Source: Burkholderia pseudomultivorans
GTDB lineage: Bacteria; Pseudomonadota; Gammaproteobacteria; Burkholderiales; Burkholderiaceae
DNA: 64,000 nt
Direction of reading: 5' to 3'
Assembly: GCF_902499075.1 (NCBI RefSeq)
Contig: NZ_CABVPP010000001.1
Location: 372,001 to 436,000 of the forward strand
Part shown: one piece after another, positions 55,595 through 64,000 of the stretch
How the letters are laid out: the number at the start of each line of letters is the position of its first letter
How positions within the stretch are numbered: the stretch's first letter is position 1
Translations under genes and position numbers: made by a program
The notes under the pieces: generated by a model
Told to the model about the DNA's origin: nothing
What the model saw: the letters and a program-made list of their open reading frames with translations, nothing else
Databases searched by the model: none

Positions 55595-55939
55595 ATGATC
55601 GCCGTTTCCGGTTCGATCGCCGCATGGGCGATCGTGCTCGCGTCCGGGTTGCTGGAAATCGTCTTCTCGGTCTCGATGAAGCTGTCCGACAGCTATACGA
55701 AACCCGTGCCGGGCACGATCTCGATCGTCGCGGCCGTTGCAAGCGTATGGCTGATGAGCTTCACGCTGAAAGTGCTGCCGCTCGGCACCGCCTACGCGGT
55801 CTGGGCCGGCATCGGCGCCGCCGGTACGGCGGCGGTCGGCATCGTCTGGTTCCACGAACCCGCAGCCGCAGGACGGTTGCTGTGCATGGCGCTCGTCGTC
55901 GCGGGCATCGTCGGATTGCAATGGCAGGAGCGCGCGTAA
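55595..55939 (+). CDS. SMR-family guanidinium-type exporter (SugE/Gdx-like)
   Basis: A 114-residue four-span protein. The membrane-embedded Glu21 is in SGLLEIVFSVSMKLSDSYTK; the dimer signature GTAYAVWAGIGAAGTAAVGI and WFHEP fit the Gdx/SugE subtype rather than EmrE. Gdx proteins export guanidinium with proton exchange. The start MIAVSG has GGAGG 9 bp upstream. I saw no room for a guanidine riboswitch in the 72-bp gap before it. Confidence 0.9.
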   Translation: MIAVSGSIAAWAIVLASGLLEIVFSVSMKLSDSYTKPVPGTISIVAAVASVWLMSFTLKVLPLGTAYAVWAGIGAAGTAAVGIVWFHEPAAAGRLLCMALVVAGIVGLQWQERA

Positions 55940-56029
55940 TCCGTCGATAACCGCAACCCGCGTCCACACACGGCCAACCGCAGATCAATCGGCGCACGCG
56001 TTCGCTGCGCCCCGCAACCCGGGCATGCA

Positions 56030-56989
56030 ATGACCTCATCCACCCGCAACCGTTCCGATATCGCGCATCGCGTCTTCGCCGCCGACCGGCTGTCGATCGG
56101 CCTGACGCTGCCGCTGCTGCGCAGCGGCGACATCGTCGCGGATTTCAGCGAGCAGGTCGAACTCGCGGCACTCGCGGATGCGCTCGGCTTTCGCGCGCTG
56201 TGGGTGCGCGACGTACCGCTGAACAGTGCCGACTATCCGGATCCGGTCGGCCACCTCGACCCATGGGTGCTGCTCGGTGCGCTGGCGGCGCGCACGCATC
56301 GCATCGCGCTCGCCAGCGGCGCGATCGTGCTGCCGCTGCGCCATCCGCTGCATATCGCGAAAGGGGCGCTGTCGGTCGCGACACTGTCGCGCGGACGTTT
56401 CATCCTCGGTCTCGGCTCCGGCGACCGTCCGCCCGAATATGCGGCGTTCGGCGTCGACGCCGACACGCGGCGCGAACGGTATCGGCGGCACTGGGAAGTC
56501 GTCGCGGCCGCGCTCGGCGTACCGTCGCGCGTGCTGCCCGACGACGCGCCGCCCGATGCGCCCGAGTTCGCGTTGCTGCCGGCCGGCGCCGAGCCGGTCC
56601 CGCTGCTCGCGGTCGGCTCCGGCGGACAGAGCGTCGACTGGATCGCCCGCCACTCGCTCGGCTGGATCACCTATCACCGCGATCCCGATACGCAGCGTGC
56701 GCGCCATTCGATGTGGCGTGCGGCGGTCGACCGTCTCGAGTCGCCGGCATTCCGCGCGTTCGGCGTGGCGATGCGGCTCGATCTCGATGCGAATCCCGAT
56801 GCACCGCCCACCGCCTTGCCGCTCGGCTATGCAACCGGGCGGCGCGCATTGATCGGCCTATTGCAGGATATGCGTGCAGCCGGCGTGCATCATGTGACGC
56901 TGAATCTGCATGCGGACCGTCCCGTGCGCGAGGTGATCGAGGAAATCGCCGCGTATGTGCTGCCGGCGTTTCACGACGCACCGACGTGA
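56030..56989 (+). CDS. LLM-class flavin-dependent oxidoreductase
   Basis: A 319-residue luciferase-like TIM-barrel protein: GLTLPLLRSGDIVADFSEQV, ALADALGFRALWVRDVPL, PWVLLGALAARTHRIALASG, LSRGRFILGLGSGDRPPEYA. These match the bacterial luciferase-like monooxygenase family using FMN or F420. The C-terminal GLLQDMRAAGVHHVTLNLHA is also typical. Substrate cannot be deduced; it lies 90 bp after the SMR gene in the same direction. Confidence 0.9.
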   Translation: MTSSTRNRSDIAHRVFAADRLSIGLTLPLLRSGDIVADFSEQVELAALADALGFRALWVRDVPLNSADYPDPVGHLDPWVLLGALAARTHRIALASGAIVLPLRHPLHIAKGALSVATLSRGRFILGLGSGDRPPEYAAFGVDADTRRERYRRHWEVVAAALGVPSRVLPDDAPPDAPEFALLPAGAEPVPLLAVGSGGQSVDWIARHSLGWITYHRDPDTQRARHSMWRAAVDRLESPAFRAFGVAMRLDLDANPDAPPTALPLGYATGRRALIGLLQDMRAAGVHHVTLNLHADRPVREVIEEIAAYVLPAFHDAPT

Positions 56990-57351
56990 ACGATCAGGAA
57001 TGCGAATGCGTTGTCTTCGACGGAACGCCCGATACTCGGCGGCGCAACGTGGTTCGATCGTTGCCGGCCGCGCAGGCGCGTGAACGATACGGCGGAGCAC
57101 GGTTCGTGCCCGCCGGTGCGCATTGACGTCGATCGCGACCCGCGCGTCGACGATGCCTTACGAATCGACAGGAACGGCTGTCGCCGTACGGACTTGTCGA
57201 CGGTCTGCGTCAGCCATCCGCGCTCCCCGCTGTCGATGCGCGAACAATCGCGCGCTCGATGCACGCCCATGCGCACCGCCGCACCGATCCACGATACGAA
57301 AAGCCCGGTCCGCAAATACATCCGCGGAACTATTCGGTTCGAGCCGGGATC
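56990..57351. other. intergenic region before the mechanosensitive channel gene
   Basis: About 360 bp with no recognisable gene. It should contain the promoter of the MscS-type channel. I see no clear hairpin terminator after the LLM gene. Confidence 0.45.
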
Positions 57352-59859
57352 ATGTTAACTTCCGTCCATCGTTCAGCTCGGCGGGCCGCGCGCCGTTGCG
57401 CGCCCGCATGCCAACACATGCGACATATCCTCCTCGGCTGGCTGCTTGCCGCCGTCGTCTCGGCCGCACACGCGGCCGCCCCCGCACCAGCCGCCGCGTC
57501 GGCCGCCTCCGGCGCCGAGCCGGCGCTGACACCGCAACAGGCCCGGCAGGCACTCTCCGTGCTGGAAAACCCGCGACAGCGCGAACAGGTCGCGACGACG
57601 CTGCGTGCAATCGTCGCCGTCGGCGCATTGAGCACGCCCGCGGTCGCGGCGAGCGAAGCGGCGCCGGCAAGCGCCGCCTCGGCCGCCGAGCCGGCCGCGC
57701 TCACGTCGAACGGACTCGCGTCGATGCTGGTTCGGCAAGGCTCGCGCTGGGCCGTCAGCATCGGCAATGCGCTGAGGGAGTCGCTGCACTCGCTGCTTGA
57801 CGTCGGCTCGGTCGGAAACTGGTGGCGCGACAAGCTGGTGCGCGCCGACGCGCGCGCGGATCTCGCGCATGCGCTGTGGACCATCGTCGCCGTGCTGCTG
57901 CCCGCGTTCGTCGGCGAATGGCTCGCGATCCGGCTGCTGCGACGCGCGCAGGCCGCACTGGCCGCGCGCCGCGCCGGCACGCCGCGCGCGAACGCGTCGG
58001 ACCCGCACGCCCCCGACGACGACGATGCCCCGCATCCCGACGATGCCCCGCCGGCCGGCTCGCCCGACGCCACGCCGTCATCGTCGCAGGGCCGGGGTCA
58101 TGCGCGACGCCACAGCACGCTGCTGCACCGGATGCCGCGCGCGATCGTCAGCCTCGTGCTGCGCGCGGTGCCGCTGCTCGTGTTCGTCGGCGTCGCGGGC
58201 CTGGCGATGTCGGTGATCGCCGACGCCGGCACGCCGGCCGAGGCCGCGCTCGAAGCGCTGATCGACATCTACGTGATCTGCCGGCTGATCACGATCGTCA
58301 GCCGGCTGTTCTTCCAGCCCGACGCGCGGCAACTTCGGCTGCTGCATATCAGCGACGCGTGGGCCGGCTTTGCGCAGCGCTCGATTGCGCGGATCGTGAT
58401 CGTCGTCGGCGTCTGCACGGCCGCGACCGAGATCGCGGCGAACTTCGGCCTCAGCGAAGCGGGCCACGTCGCGCTGCTGAAGGCCGTCGCACTGATCGGG
58501 CACGTGATGATCTCGGTGCTGATCCTGCAGTGCCGCCGCCCCGTCGCCGCGCGGATTCGCGCGACCGGCGACGACCGGCCGACGTTCGCGGTCGTCCGCA
58601 ACGCGCTCGCGGATGCGTGGGCGCCTGTATCGGTATTCGTCGTGATGGCGCTGTGGTTCGTGTGGGCGCTCGACGTGCACAACGGCTACCGCGTGCTGAT
58701 CACGCTCGGCGGACGCTCGATCGCGGTGATGATCGCGATGCGGATGGTGTCGATCGTCGTATTCGGCGCGCTGGCGCGACTGTTCCAGCAACGCGACGAC
58801 GACCGCACGCTCGTCCATCTCCATGCGTACCGCTACTACCCGCTGCTGCGCCAGATCGTATCGGCCGTCATTGCCATCGTGACCGTCACGCTGCTGCTGC
58901 AGATCTGGGGCGTGCCGGTGTTCCGCGCGTTCGAGACCGGCACGATCGGCCACCGGCTCGCGTCGGCGCTCGTGACGATCGCGATCGCCGCGGTCGTCGC
59001 GCTCGTCGTCTGGGAGGCCGCGAACATCGCGATCGAACGGCGCCTGCAGCGCTGGACCCGCGAAGGCAACTTCGTGCGCGCCGCGCGGCTGCGCACGCTG
59101 CTGCCGATGCTGCGCACGCTGCTGTTCGTGATGATCGCGCTCGTCGTCGTGCTGACGGGGCTCAGCGAAATCGGCGTGAACGTCGGCCCGCTGCTCGCGG
59201 GCGCCAGCATCTTCGGCGTCGCGCTCGGCTTCGGATCGCAGAAGCTCGTGCAGGATTTCATCACCGGGATCTTCCTGCTGATGGAAAACGCGATGCAGGT
59301 CGGCGACTGGGTCACGCTCGCCGGCGTGTCGGGCACCGTCGAATACCTGTCGATCCGCACCGTGCGATTGCGCGGCGGCGACGGCTCGCTGTACACGATT
59401 CCGTTCAGCTCGGTCACCACCGTCAACAACACCAATCGCGGGCTCGGCAACGCGGCCGTCAAGGTCAGCATCGCGTACGGCGAGGACATCGATCGCGCGG
59501 TCGCGACGCTCAAGGAAATCGGCGCCGCGTTGCGCGACGATCCGAAATACCAGGACGGCATCCTGTCGGACTTCAGCTACTGGGGTATCGATCAGGTCGA
59601 CGGCGCGGCGATCGCGCTCGCCGGGCAGGTGCAGTGCAAGGACTCGGCGCGCTGGGGCGTGCAGCGCGAATTCAACCGGCGGATCGCGGAGACGTTCCGC
59701 GAACGCGGGATCCGGATCGCGAATCCGCAGCGCAGTCTGGTTGCGTATGAGGCGGGGGCGCCGCAGCGTGACGGTGACGGCGGTAGCGGCACTGCCGCAG
59801 ATGCGGATGCGGATGCCGGACAGCCGCCAGCCGATGACCGGGCGCGCAAACCGGACTGA
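57352..59859 (+). CDS. large MscS-family mechanosensitive channel (YbiO/MscK-like)
   Basis: An 835-residue inner-membrane protein from ATG 57352; an ATG at 57418 (MRHILLGWLLAAVVSAAHA) would give a shorter, more standard signal peptide. A periplasmic Ala-rich domain to about 160 is followed by many spans, an Asp/His/Pro-rich loop around 220-240 (PHAPDDDDAPHPDDAPPAG), and the MscS core near the C-terminus: GPLLAGASIFGVALGFGSQK, then LMENAMQVGDWVTLAGVSG. It should act as a tension-gated emergency valve under osmotic downshift. The C-terminal tail is acidic and repetitive (DADADAG). Confidence 0.92.
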   Translation: MLTSVHRSARRAARRCAPACQHMRHILLGWLLAAVVSAAHAAAPAPAAASAASGAEPALTPQQARQALSVLENPRQREQVATTLRAIVAVGALSTPAVAASEAAPASAASAAEPAALTSNGLASMLVRQGSRWAVSIGNALRESLHSLLDVGSVGNWWRDKLVRADARADLAHALWTIVAVLLPAFVGEWLAIRLLRRAQAALAARRAGTPRANASDPHAPDDDDAPHPDDAPPAGSPDATPSSSQGRGHARRHSTLLHRMPRAIVSLVLRAVPLLVFVGVAGLAMSVIADAGTPAEAALEALIDIYVICRLITIVSRLFFQPDARQLRLLHISDAWAGFAQRSIARIVIVVGVCTAATEIAANFGLSEAGHVALLKAVALIGHVMISVLILQCRRPVAARIRATGDDRPTFAVVRNALADAWAPVSVFVVMALWFVWALDVHNGYRVLITLGGRSIAVMIAMRMVSIVVFGALARLFQQRDDDRTLVHLHAYRYYPLLRQIVSAVIAIVTVTLLLQIWGVPVFRAFETGTIGHRLASALVTIAIAAVVALVVWEAANIAIERRLQRWTREGNFVRAARLRTLLPMLRTLLFVMIALVVVLTGLSEIGVNVGPLLAGASIFGVALGFGSQKLVQDFITGIFLLMENAMQVGDWVTLAGVSGTVEYLSIRTVRLRGGDGSLYTIPFSSVTTVNNTNRGLGNAAVKVSIAYGEDIDRAVATLKEIGAALRDDPKYQDGILSDFSYWGIDQVDGAAIALAGQVQCKDSARWGVQREFNRRIAETFRERGIRIANPQRSLVAYEAGAPQRDGDGGSGTAADADADAGQPPADDRARKPD

Positions 59860-59979
59860 TATTCGGCGGCATGGGGCGGCGTCGTGCAGCGTTGCTGCGC
59901 GGCATCTCGCAGTCGTCTGGTTCGCGTCGATCGACGCACGACGCTCGTCATCCGAGCGTCGCATCGCGCCAGCCCGCGC

Positions 59980-60819
59980 TCAGCGTCCGGCCGGCTTCTT
60001 CGCCCGCGACACCGGTTTCGCGCCGCGCGTCGACGCGGCAGCCGGCGACGCGCCGCGCTTCGCCGCACGCCCGGCCGAAGCCCGTGCGCCCGGCTGCGCC
60101 GAATCGAACGCCGACGCATCGCGCTGCGCATGCCACTGTCGGAGCAGCAGGCGCGTCTGGTCGGCGATCGTCGTGCTCAGCAGCGCGGCCCCGTCTGCAT
60201 CGAACGATTCCCATCCGAGCAACTGCAATGCCGAGCGCTGCGCGACGTGGAACACCGTCAACTGCCCGAACAGGCTCAGCGCGCGCAGACGCGTGACGGG
60301 ATCGTCGGCCGGCCGGCCCGAGATGCGCCCGATCAATTCCGCGCTCACATCGTTGAGCGGTTTGCGCATCCGCTTGAGCAGGATCTCGCTCGCGCTCGCG
60401 GGCTCCTCCCCGTTCTGCTCGCGTGCGAAGAACATCCGCTGGTTCATCGTCTTCGGCGCCGTGAACATCCGGCCCGCGAGCGCGAGCAGCAGGCCGACGA
60501 ACGCATCGATCAGCGCATCCGCGTCCGCATCCGCATCGAGCATCGCGCGCGCATGCTCGACCGCCGGACCGAACACCTCCCAGGCGAGCTCGACGATCGA
60601 CTCCACGCACGCACGGTAAACGCCTTCCTTGTTCTCGAAGTAGTACTGGAGCGCAGGCGCGTTCACGCCGGCCTTCGCGGCGATGTCGCGTGTCGACGCG
60701 CCCGCGAACCCGCGCTCGCCGAACAGTTCGATCGCGGCCTCGATGATCCGCTGACGTGTCTCGTCGCCGCGTGCGTAGCCGCCCGTCGAAGTGCGACGCA
60801 GCTTCTTCGCTTCGTTCAT
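59980..60819 (-). CDS. TetR-family regulator (CecR/YbiH-like, DUF1956)
   Basis: A 279-residue repressor. The HTH is TRQRIIEAAIELFGERGFAG, ASTRDIAAKAGVNAPALQYY, FENKEGVYRACVE (about 21-67), followed by the DUF1956 C-terminal domain of the CerR/CecR group. The last 45 residues are a basic Ala/Lys/Arg tail. It is divergent from the EmrA-like gene and most likely represses that efflux operon. Confidence 0.93.
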   Translation of the reverse strand: MNEAKKLRRTSTGGYARGDETRQRIIEAAIELFGERGFAGASTRDIAAKAGVNAPALQYYFENKEGVYRACVESIVELAWEVFGPAVEHARAMLDADADADALIDAFVGLLLALAGRMFTAPKTMNQRMFFAREQNGEEPASASEILLKRMRKPLNDVSAELIGRISGRPADDPVTRLRALSLFGQLTVFHVAQRSALQLLGWESFDADGAALLSTTIADQTRLLLRQWHAQRDASAFDSAQPGARASAGRAAKRGASPAAASTRGAKPVSRAKKPAGR

Positions 60820-60853
60820 GCATTCCTCGTCATTCGATCGATCGACATTCTAC

Positions 60854-60898
60854 TTGACACAATTTTATCAACTGGAATAATTTTTCCGTTTGGAATAA
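60854..60898 (+). promoter_or_regulatory. promoter and candidate TetR operator of the efflux operon
   Basis: TTGACA (60854-60859), a 17-base spacer and ATAATT (60877-60882) form a near-consensus promoter. It overlaps a nearly perfect palindrome GGAATAATTTTTCC (60874-60887), and TGGAATAA occurs twice (60873-60880, 60891-60898), 18 bp apart. The repressor from the divergent gene probably binds here. Promoter seen directly; binding inferred. Confidence 0.7.
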
Positions 60899-60911
60899 AT
60901 TGGGTATTCGC

Positions 60912-62030
60912 ATGTCGACGCCGCAGGATTCGCCACAGAAAGCAGATCGTCAGGAAAACGGAACAACACCCCGCAACGGCGGTTCGAAACGGCGCATCCT
61001 GATCGGCCTCGCGGTGCTCGCGGCGATCGGCGGCGCCGTCTGGCTCGGCCGCTGGTGGACGGTCGGCCGCTTCATCGAAAGCACCAACGATGCGTATCTG
61101 CAGGCCGACAGCATGACGGCCGCGCCGAAGGTGTCGGGCTACGTGACCGACGTGTACGTGCGCGACAACCAGGTCGTCAAGGCCGGCGACCCGCTCGTAC
61201 GGCTCGACACGCGCCAGTATCAGGTGTCGCTCGACCAGGCGCTCGCGACCGTCGACGCGCGCCGCGCGGACATCGCACGTGCGGAAGCCGACATCAACCA
61301 GCAGCGCGCGAACCTCGAGCAGGCCGAAGCGCAGGCGAAGGTGTCGCAGATCAATGCGCATCATGCGAGCGACGAATACGCGCGCTACGCGCCGCTCGCG
61401 GCGACCGGCGCCGAAACGCACGAGCGCGTCGCCGAGCTGAAGAGCACGCGCGACCAGGCGCTCGCGACGCTTGCCGCGAACAACGCGTCGATCGCCGCCG
61501 CGCGTACGCAGATCGCGTCGTTCACCGCGCAGCTCCAGCAGGCGCGCGCGCAGCTCGAAGCAGCGCAGGCGAGCGCCGCGCAATCGCGACTCGACCTCGA
61601 CAACACGATCGTGCGCAGCACGCTCGACGGCCGCGTCGGCGACCGCACGGTGCGCGTCGGCCAGTACGTGCAGCCCGGCACGCGGCTGCTGACCGTCGTG
61701 CCGGTCGACGCGATCTACCTCGTCGCGAACTTCAAGGAAACGCAGATCAGCCGTATGCGTATCGGCCAGCACGTCGAACTGCACGTCGACGCGCTGCCGG
61801 ACGACACGCTGTCCGGCGTGGTCGACAGCTTCGCGCCCGGCACGGGCGCGCAGTTCGCGCTGCTGCCGCCCGAGAATGCGACCGGCAACTTCACGAAGAT
61901 CGTCCAGCGCGTGCCGGTGCGGATCCGCATCGCGCCGAACGCACGCGCGCAGCAGCGGCTGCTGCCGGGACTGTCCGTGACCGTCGACGTCGACACGCGG
62001 TCCGACGACAACGAGCCGCGCCATGGCTGA
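60912..62030 (+). CDS. emrA: EmrA/HlyD-type membrane fusion protein
   Basis: A 372-residue periplasmic adaptor with one N-terminal span (about 28-46, ILIGLAVLAAIGGAVWLG). The biotinyl-lipoyl halves flank a long coiled coil: SGYVTDVYVRDNQVVKAGDP, then the Gln/Ala-rich helices LDQALATVDARRADIARAEA to SAAQSRLDLDNTIVRSTLDG. It links the EmrB-type pump to an outer-membrane channel. Its stop overlaps the EmrB-like gene start by 8 bp. Symbol is by family; the drug specificity is unknown. Confidence 0.9.
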   Translation: MSTPQDSPQKADRQENGTTPRNGGSKRRILIGLAVLAAIGGAVWLGRWWTVGRFIESTNDAYLQADSMTAAPKVSGYVTDVYVRDNQVVKAGDPLVRLDTRQYQVSLDQALATVDARRADIARAEADINQQRANLEQAEAQAKVSQINAHHASDEYARYAPLAATGAETHERVAELKSTRDQALATLAANNASIAAARTQIASFTAQLQQARAQLEAAQASAAQSRLDLDNTIVRSTLDGRVGDRTVRVGQYVQPGTRLLTVVPVDAIYLVANFKETQISRMRIGQHVELHVDALPDDTLSGVVDSFAPGTGAQFALLPPENATGNFTKIVQRVPVRIRIAPNARAQQRLLPGLSVTVDVDTRSDDNEPRHG

Positions 62031-63609
62031 CACGGCCGCCACCCCACCCGCGCCGCCGCACGAAGGGCGCGCCAGCGTCACCGACTGGATCGCGGTCGCG
62101 GCCGGTGCGCTCGGCGCGCTGATGGCGACGCTCGACATTTCGATCACGAACTCGGCGCTGCCGCAGATCCAGGGCGAAATCGGCGCGACCGGCACCGAAG
62201 GCACGTGGATCTCGACCGGCTACCTGATGTCGGAGATCGTGATGATCCCGCTCGCCGCGTGGCTCACGCGCGTGTTCGGGCTGCGCAACTTCCTGCTGAC
62301 GAACTCCGCGCTGTTCATCGCGTTCTCGATGATGTGCGGCTGGTCGCATTCGCTGCCGATGATGATCGCCGGCCGGATCGGCCAGGGCTTCACCGGCGGC
62401 GCGCTGATCCCGACCGCGCAGACCATCATCCGCACGCGGCTGCCGCTGTCGCAGCTGCCGGTCGGGATGACGCTGTTCGGCCTCATCGTGCTGCTCGGCC
62501 CGCTGTTCGGCCCGGTGCTCGGCGGCTGGCTCGCGGAAAACGTCAGCTGGAGCTGGTGCTTCTTCCTGAACCTGCCCGTATGCCTGCTGCTGATGGGATT
62601 GCTCGTGTTCGGACTGCCGTCGGACCGCCCGCAGTGGCATGCGTTCTTCAACGCGGACTGGCTCGGGATCGCGGGCCTCGCGATCGGCCTGAGCTCGCTC
62701 ACCGTCGTGCTCGAGGAAGGCCAGCGCGAGCGCTGGTTCGAATCGCACATGATCGTCACGCTCAGCTACGTGTCGCTGGCGGGGATGATCCTGATCGCGC
62801 TGTCGCAGCGCTTCGCGAAGCGGCCGATCATGCGCCTGTCGCTGATGCGCAACCCGCGCTACGCGAGCGTCATCGTGATCGTGTCCGCGGTGGGCGCCGG
62901 GCTGTACGGCGTGTCGTACCTGCTGCCGCAGTTCCTTGCGATCGTCGCGGGCTACAACGCGGAACAGGCCGGCGCGATCATGCTGCTGTCGGGCCTGCCC
63001 GCGTTCCTCGTGATGCCGATCCTGCCGCGCCTGCTCGGCAAGGTCGATTTCCGCGTGCTGGTGATCTCCGGGCTGCTGCTGTTCTGCCTGAGCTGCATGC
63101 TCGACATCACGCTCACCGCGCAAAGCGTCGGCCACGACTTCGTGTGGTCGCAGCTGATCCGCGGCGTCGCGCAGATGCTTGCGATGATGCCGCTGAACCA
63201 GGCGTCGATGGCGGCCGTCGCGCGCGAGGACTCGGGCGATGCGGCCGGCCTCTACAACATGGCGCGCAACCTCGGCGGCTCGATCGGGCTCGCGATCATC
63301 GGCACCGTGATCGACCGGCGCACGACCTTCCATACGGCCGCGCTGCGCGAATCGGTGAGCGCCAACTCGCTGATCGGACAGGACCGGCTGTCGGCCTATG
63401 CGGGCAACTGGTTCGCACAGACGGGCGATCTCGCGTATTCGCACATGCGCGCGCTCGGGCAACTCGCGCAGCAGATCCAGGTCCAGGCCGTCGTGATGAC
63501 CTATTCCGAAACCTTCTATCTGCTGGGCCTCGCGCTGCTCGCGTGCGTACCGCTCGCCCTGCTGCTGAGAACGCCGCGCGGACCGCAGCCGATGTCGTCC
63601 GGCCATTGA
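62023..63609 (+). CDS. emrB: EmrB/DHA2-type MFS drug exporter
   Basis: A 528-residue, about 14-span MFS pump. DHA2 motifs: LMATLDISITNSALPQIQGE, MIAGRIGQGFTGGALIPTAQ, LFGPVLGGWLAENVSWSWCF. It works with the EmrA-like adaptor to move drugs across both membranes. Translationally coupled to emrA by an 8-bp overlap and followed 13 bp later by the outer-membrane factor gene, giving a complete tripartite operon. Confidence 0.93.
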   Translation: MADTAATPPAPPHEGRASVTDWIAVAAGALGALMATLDISITNSALPQIQGEIGATGTEGTWISTGYLMSEIVMIPLAAWLTRVFGLRNFLLTNSALFIAFSMMCGWSHSLPMMIAGRIGQGFTGGALIPTAQTIIRTRLPLSQLPVGMTLFGLIVLLGPLFGPVLGGWLAENVSWSWCFFLNLPVCLLLMGLLVFGLPSDRPQWHAFFNADWLGIAGLAIGLSSLTVVLEEGQRERWFESHMIVTLSYVSLAGMILIALSQRFAKRPIMRLSLMRNPRYASVIVIVSAVGAGLYGVSYLLPQFLAIVAGYNAEQAGAIMLLSGLPAFLVMPILPRLLGKVDFRVLVISGLLLFCLSCMLDITLTAQSVGHDFVWSQLIRGVAQMLAMMPLNQASMAAVAREDSGDAAGLYNMARNLGGSIGLAIIGTVIDRRTTFHTAALRESVSANSLIGQDRLSAYAGNWFAQTGDLAYSHMRALGQLAQQIQVQAVVMTYSETFYLLGLALLACVPLALLLRTPRGPQPMSSGH

Positions 63610-63622
63610 ATCGTCTTACGCC

Positions 63623-64000
63623 ATGAAGCCTTTTTCCCTGCCCCGCCGCCCCGCGCTCACGCTGTGCGCGGCCGCGTGCCTGCTCGCCGGCTGCACGGTC
63701 GGGCCCGACTATCGCGGCGCGCCCGCCGCGCCCGATGCGCCGACCTTCGTGCGTGCGCCGGCCGCCGGCATCGACGCCGGCGCGCCCGCGCCGAGCGAAT
63801 GGTGGCGCGCGCTGAACGATCGCCAGCTCGATGCGCTGATCGCCGCTGCGCTCGCGCACAACCCGGACCTGCACGCCGCGCAGGCGCGGCTGCGCGAAGC
63901 GCGCGCGCAACTCACGCAGCAGCGCGCGGCGCAGCTGCCGAAATCGTCGGCCACTGTCGCGGCGATCCGCATGCGCGAACCGGATCTCAGCGCGCTCGGC
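63623..64000 (+). CDS. outer-membrane efflux lipoprotein, NodT family (partial)
   Basis: The first 126 codons are inside the window. The protein opens MKPFSLPRRPALTLCAAACL with lipobox LAGC and then TVGPDYR, the exact start pattern of NodT/OprM-type factors (CxVGPDY). WWRALNDRQLDALIAAALAH follows as the conserved first helix. It forms the outer-membrane duct for the EmrAB-type pump. The gene continues beyond the window. Confidence 0.94.
   Translation, partial: MKPFSLPRRPALTLCAAACLLAGCTVGPDYRGAPAAPDAPTFVRAPAAGIDAGAPAPSEWWRALNDRQLDALIAAALAHNPDLHAAQARLREARAQLTQQRAAQLPKSSATVAAIRMREPDLSALG

Overview
The window reads as chromosomal DNA of a Burkholderia cepacia complex bacterium, probably a secondary replicon. 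The evidence is very high GC, codon use rich in G/C third positions, and family-level matches: a secreted lipase with the 364-residue precursor and 320-residue mature length of the classical Burkholderia (Pseudomonas) cepacia lipase, its 344-residue foldase, and a TCA-cycle gene block of the type known from Burkholderia. I saw no rRNA, tRNA, insertion sequence, phage gene, CRISPR array or attachment site. The window looks like ordinary, vertically inherited chromosome.

Layout. 1-2.5 kb: leucine biosynthesis (leuC, an entericidin-like mini-lipoprotein, leuD, leuB start), minus strand. 2.7-6.9 kb: a four-gene minus-strand operon for exported proteins (two paralogous Tat-signal proteins of unknown family, a lipoprotein phosphoesterase, a di-haem cytochrome c peroxidase). 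7.3-11 kb: a glutathione transferase, a small NTF2-like protein, an MFS exporter and a divergent LysR regulator. 11-16 kb: basic amino acid permease, Lrp regulator, dimethylarginine dimethylaminohydrolase, a DUF1479 putative oxygenase, a VOC protein. 16-17 kb: an AraC regulator broken by a one-base frameshift. 17-30.5 kb: TCA block. gltA, sdhE, sdhBADC and a GntR regulator lie on the minus strand; mdh, a CoA-ester lyase, a lysozyme-inhibitor-like protein, a PrpD-family dehydratase and acnA lie on the plus strand. A perfect 16-bp palindrome sits between the GntR gene and mdh.

30.6-35.7 kb: an ArsR/SRPBCC/DUF1801 operon, an S53 (sedolisin) protease and an MFS exporter. 35.9-42 kb: a polyamine-type ABC importer and a divergent MocR regulator. 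42-44.2 kb: lipase foldase and lipase. 44.4-47.7 kb: a copper TonB receptor (OprC type) with a His/Cys-rich DUF2946 protein, and a cytochrome b561. 47.9-50.5 kb: an integral membrane protein, a LysM/M23 lipoprotein and two small proteins. 50.7-53.8 kb: 6-phosphogluconate dehydrogenase, a methyltransferase and a sirtuin. 53.8-54.8 kb: about 1 kb without a convincing gene but with a strong orphan terminator. 54.8-59.9 kb: an acetyltransferase, a Gdx-type SMR exporter, an LLM oxidoreductase and a large MscS-type channel. 60-64 kb: a TetR regulator divergent from an EmrA/EmrB/NodT-type tripartite efflux operon that runs off the window.

The best candidate for something undescribed is the 2.7-6.9 kb operon, because two of its four products belong to a family I do not recognise and are clearly paralogous. 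The region around 53.9 kb (possible small RNA or leader) and the regulatory palindrome near mdh are the next most interesting.
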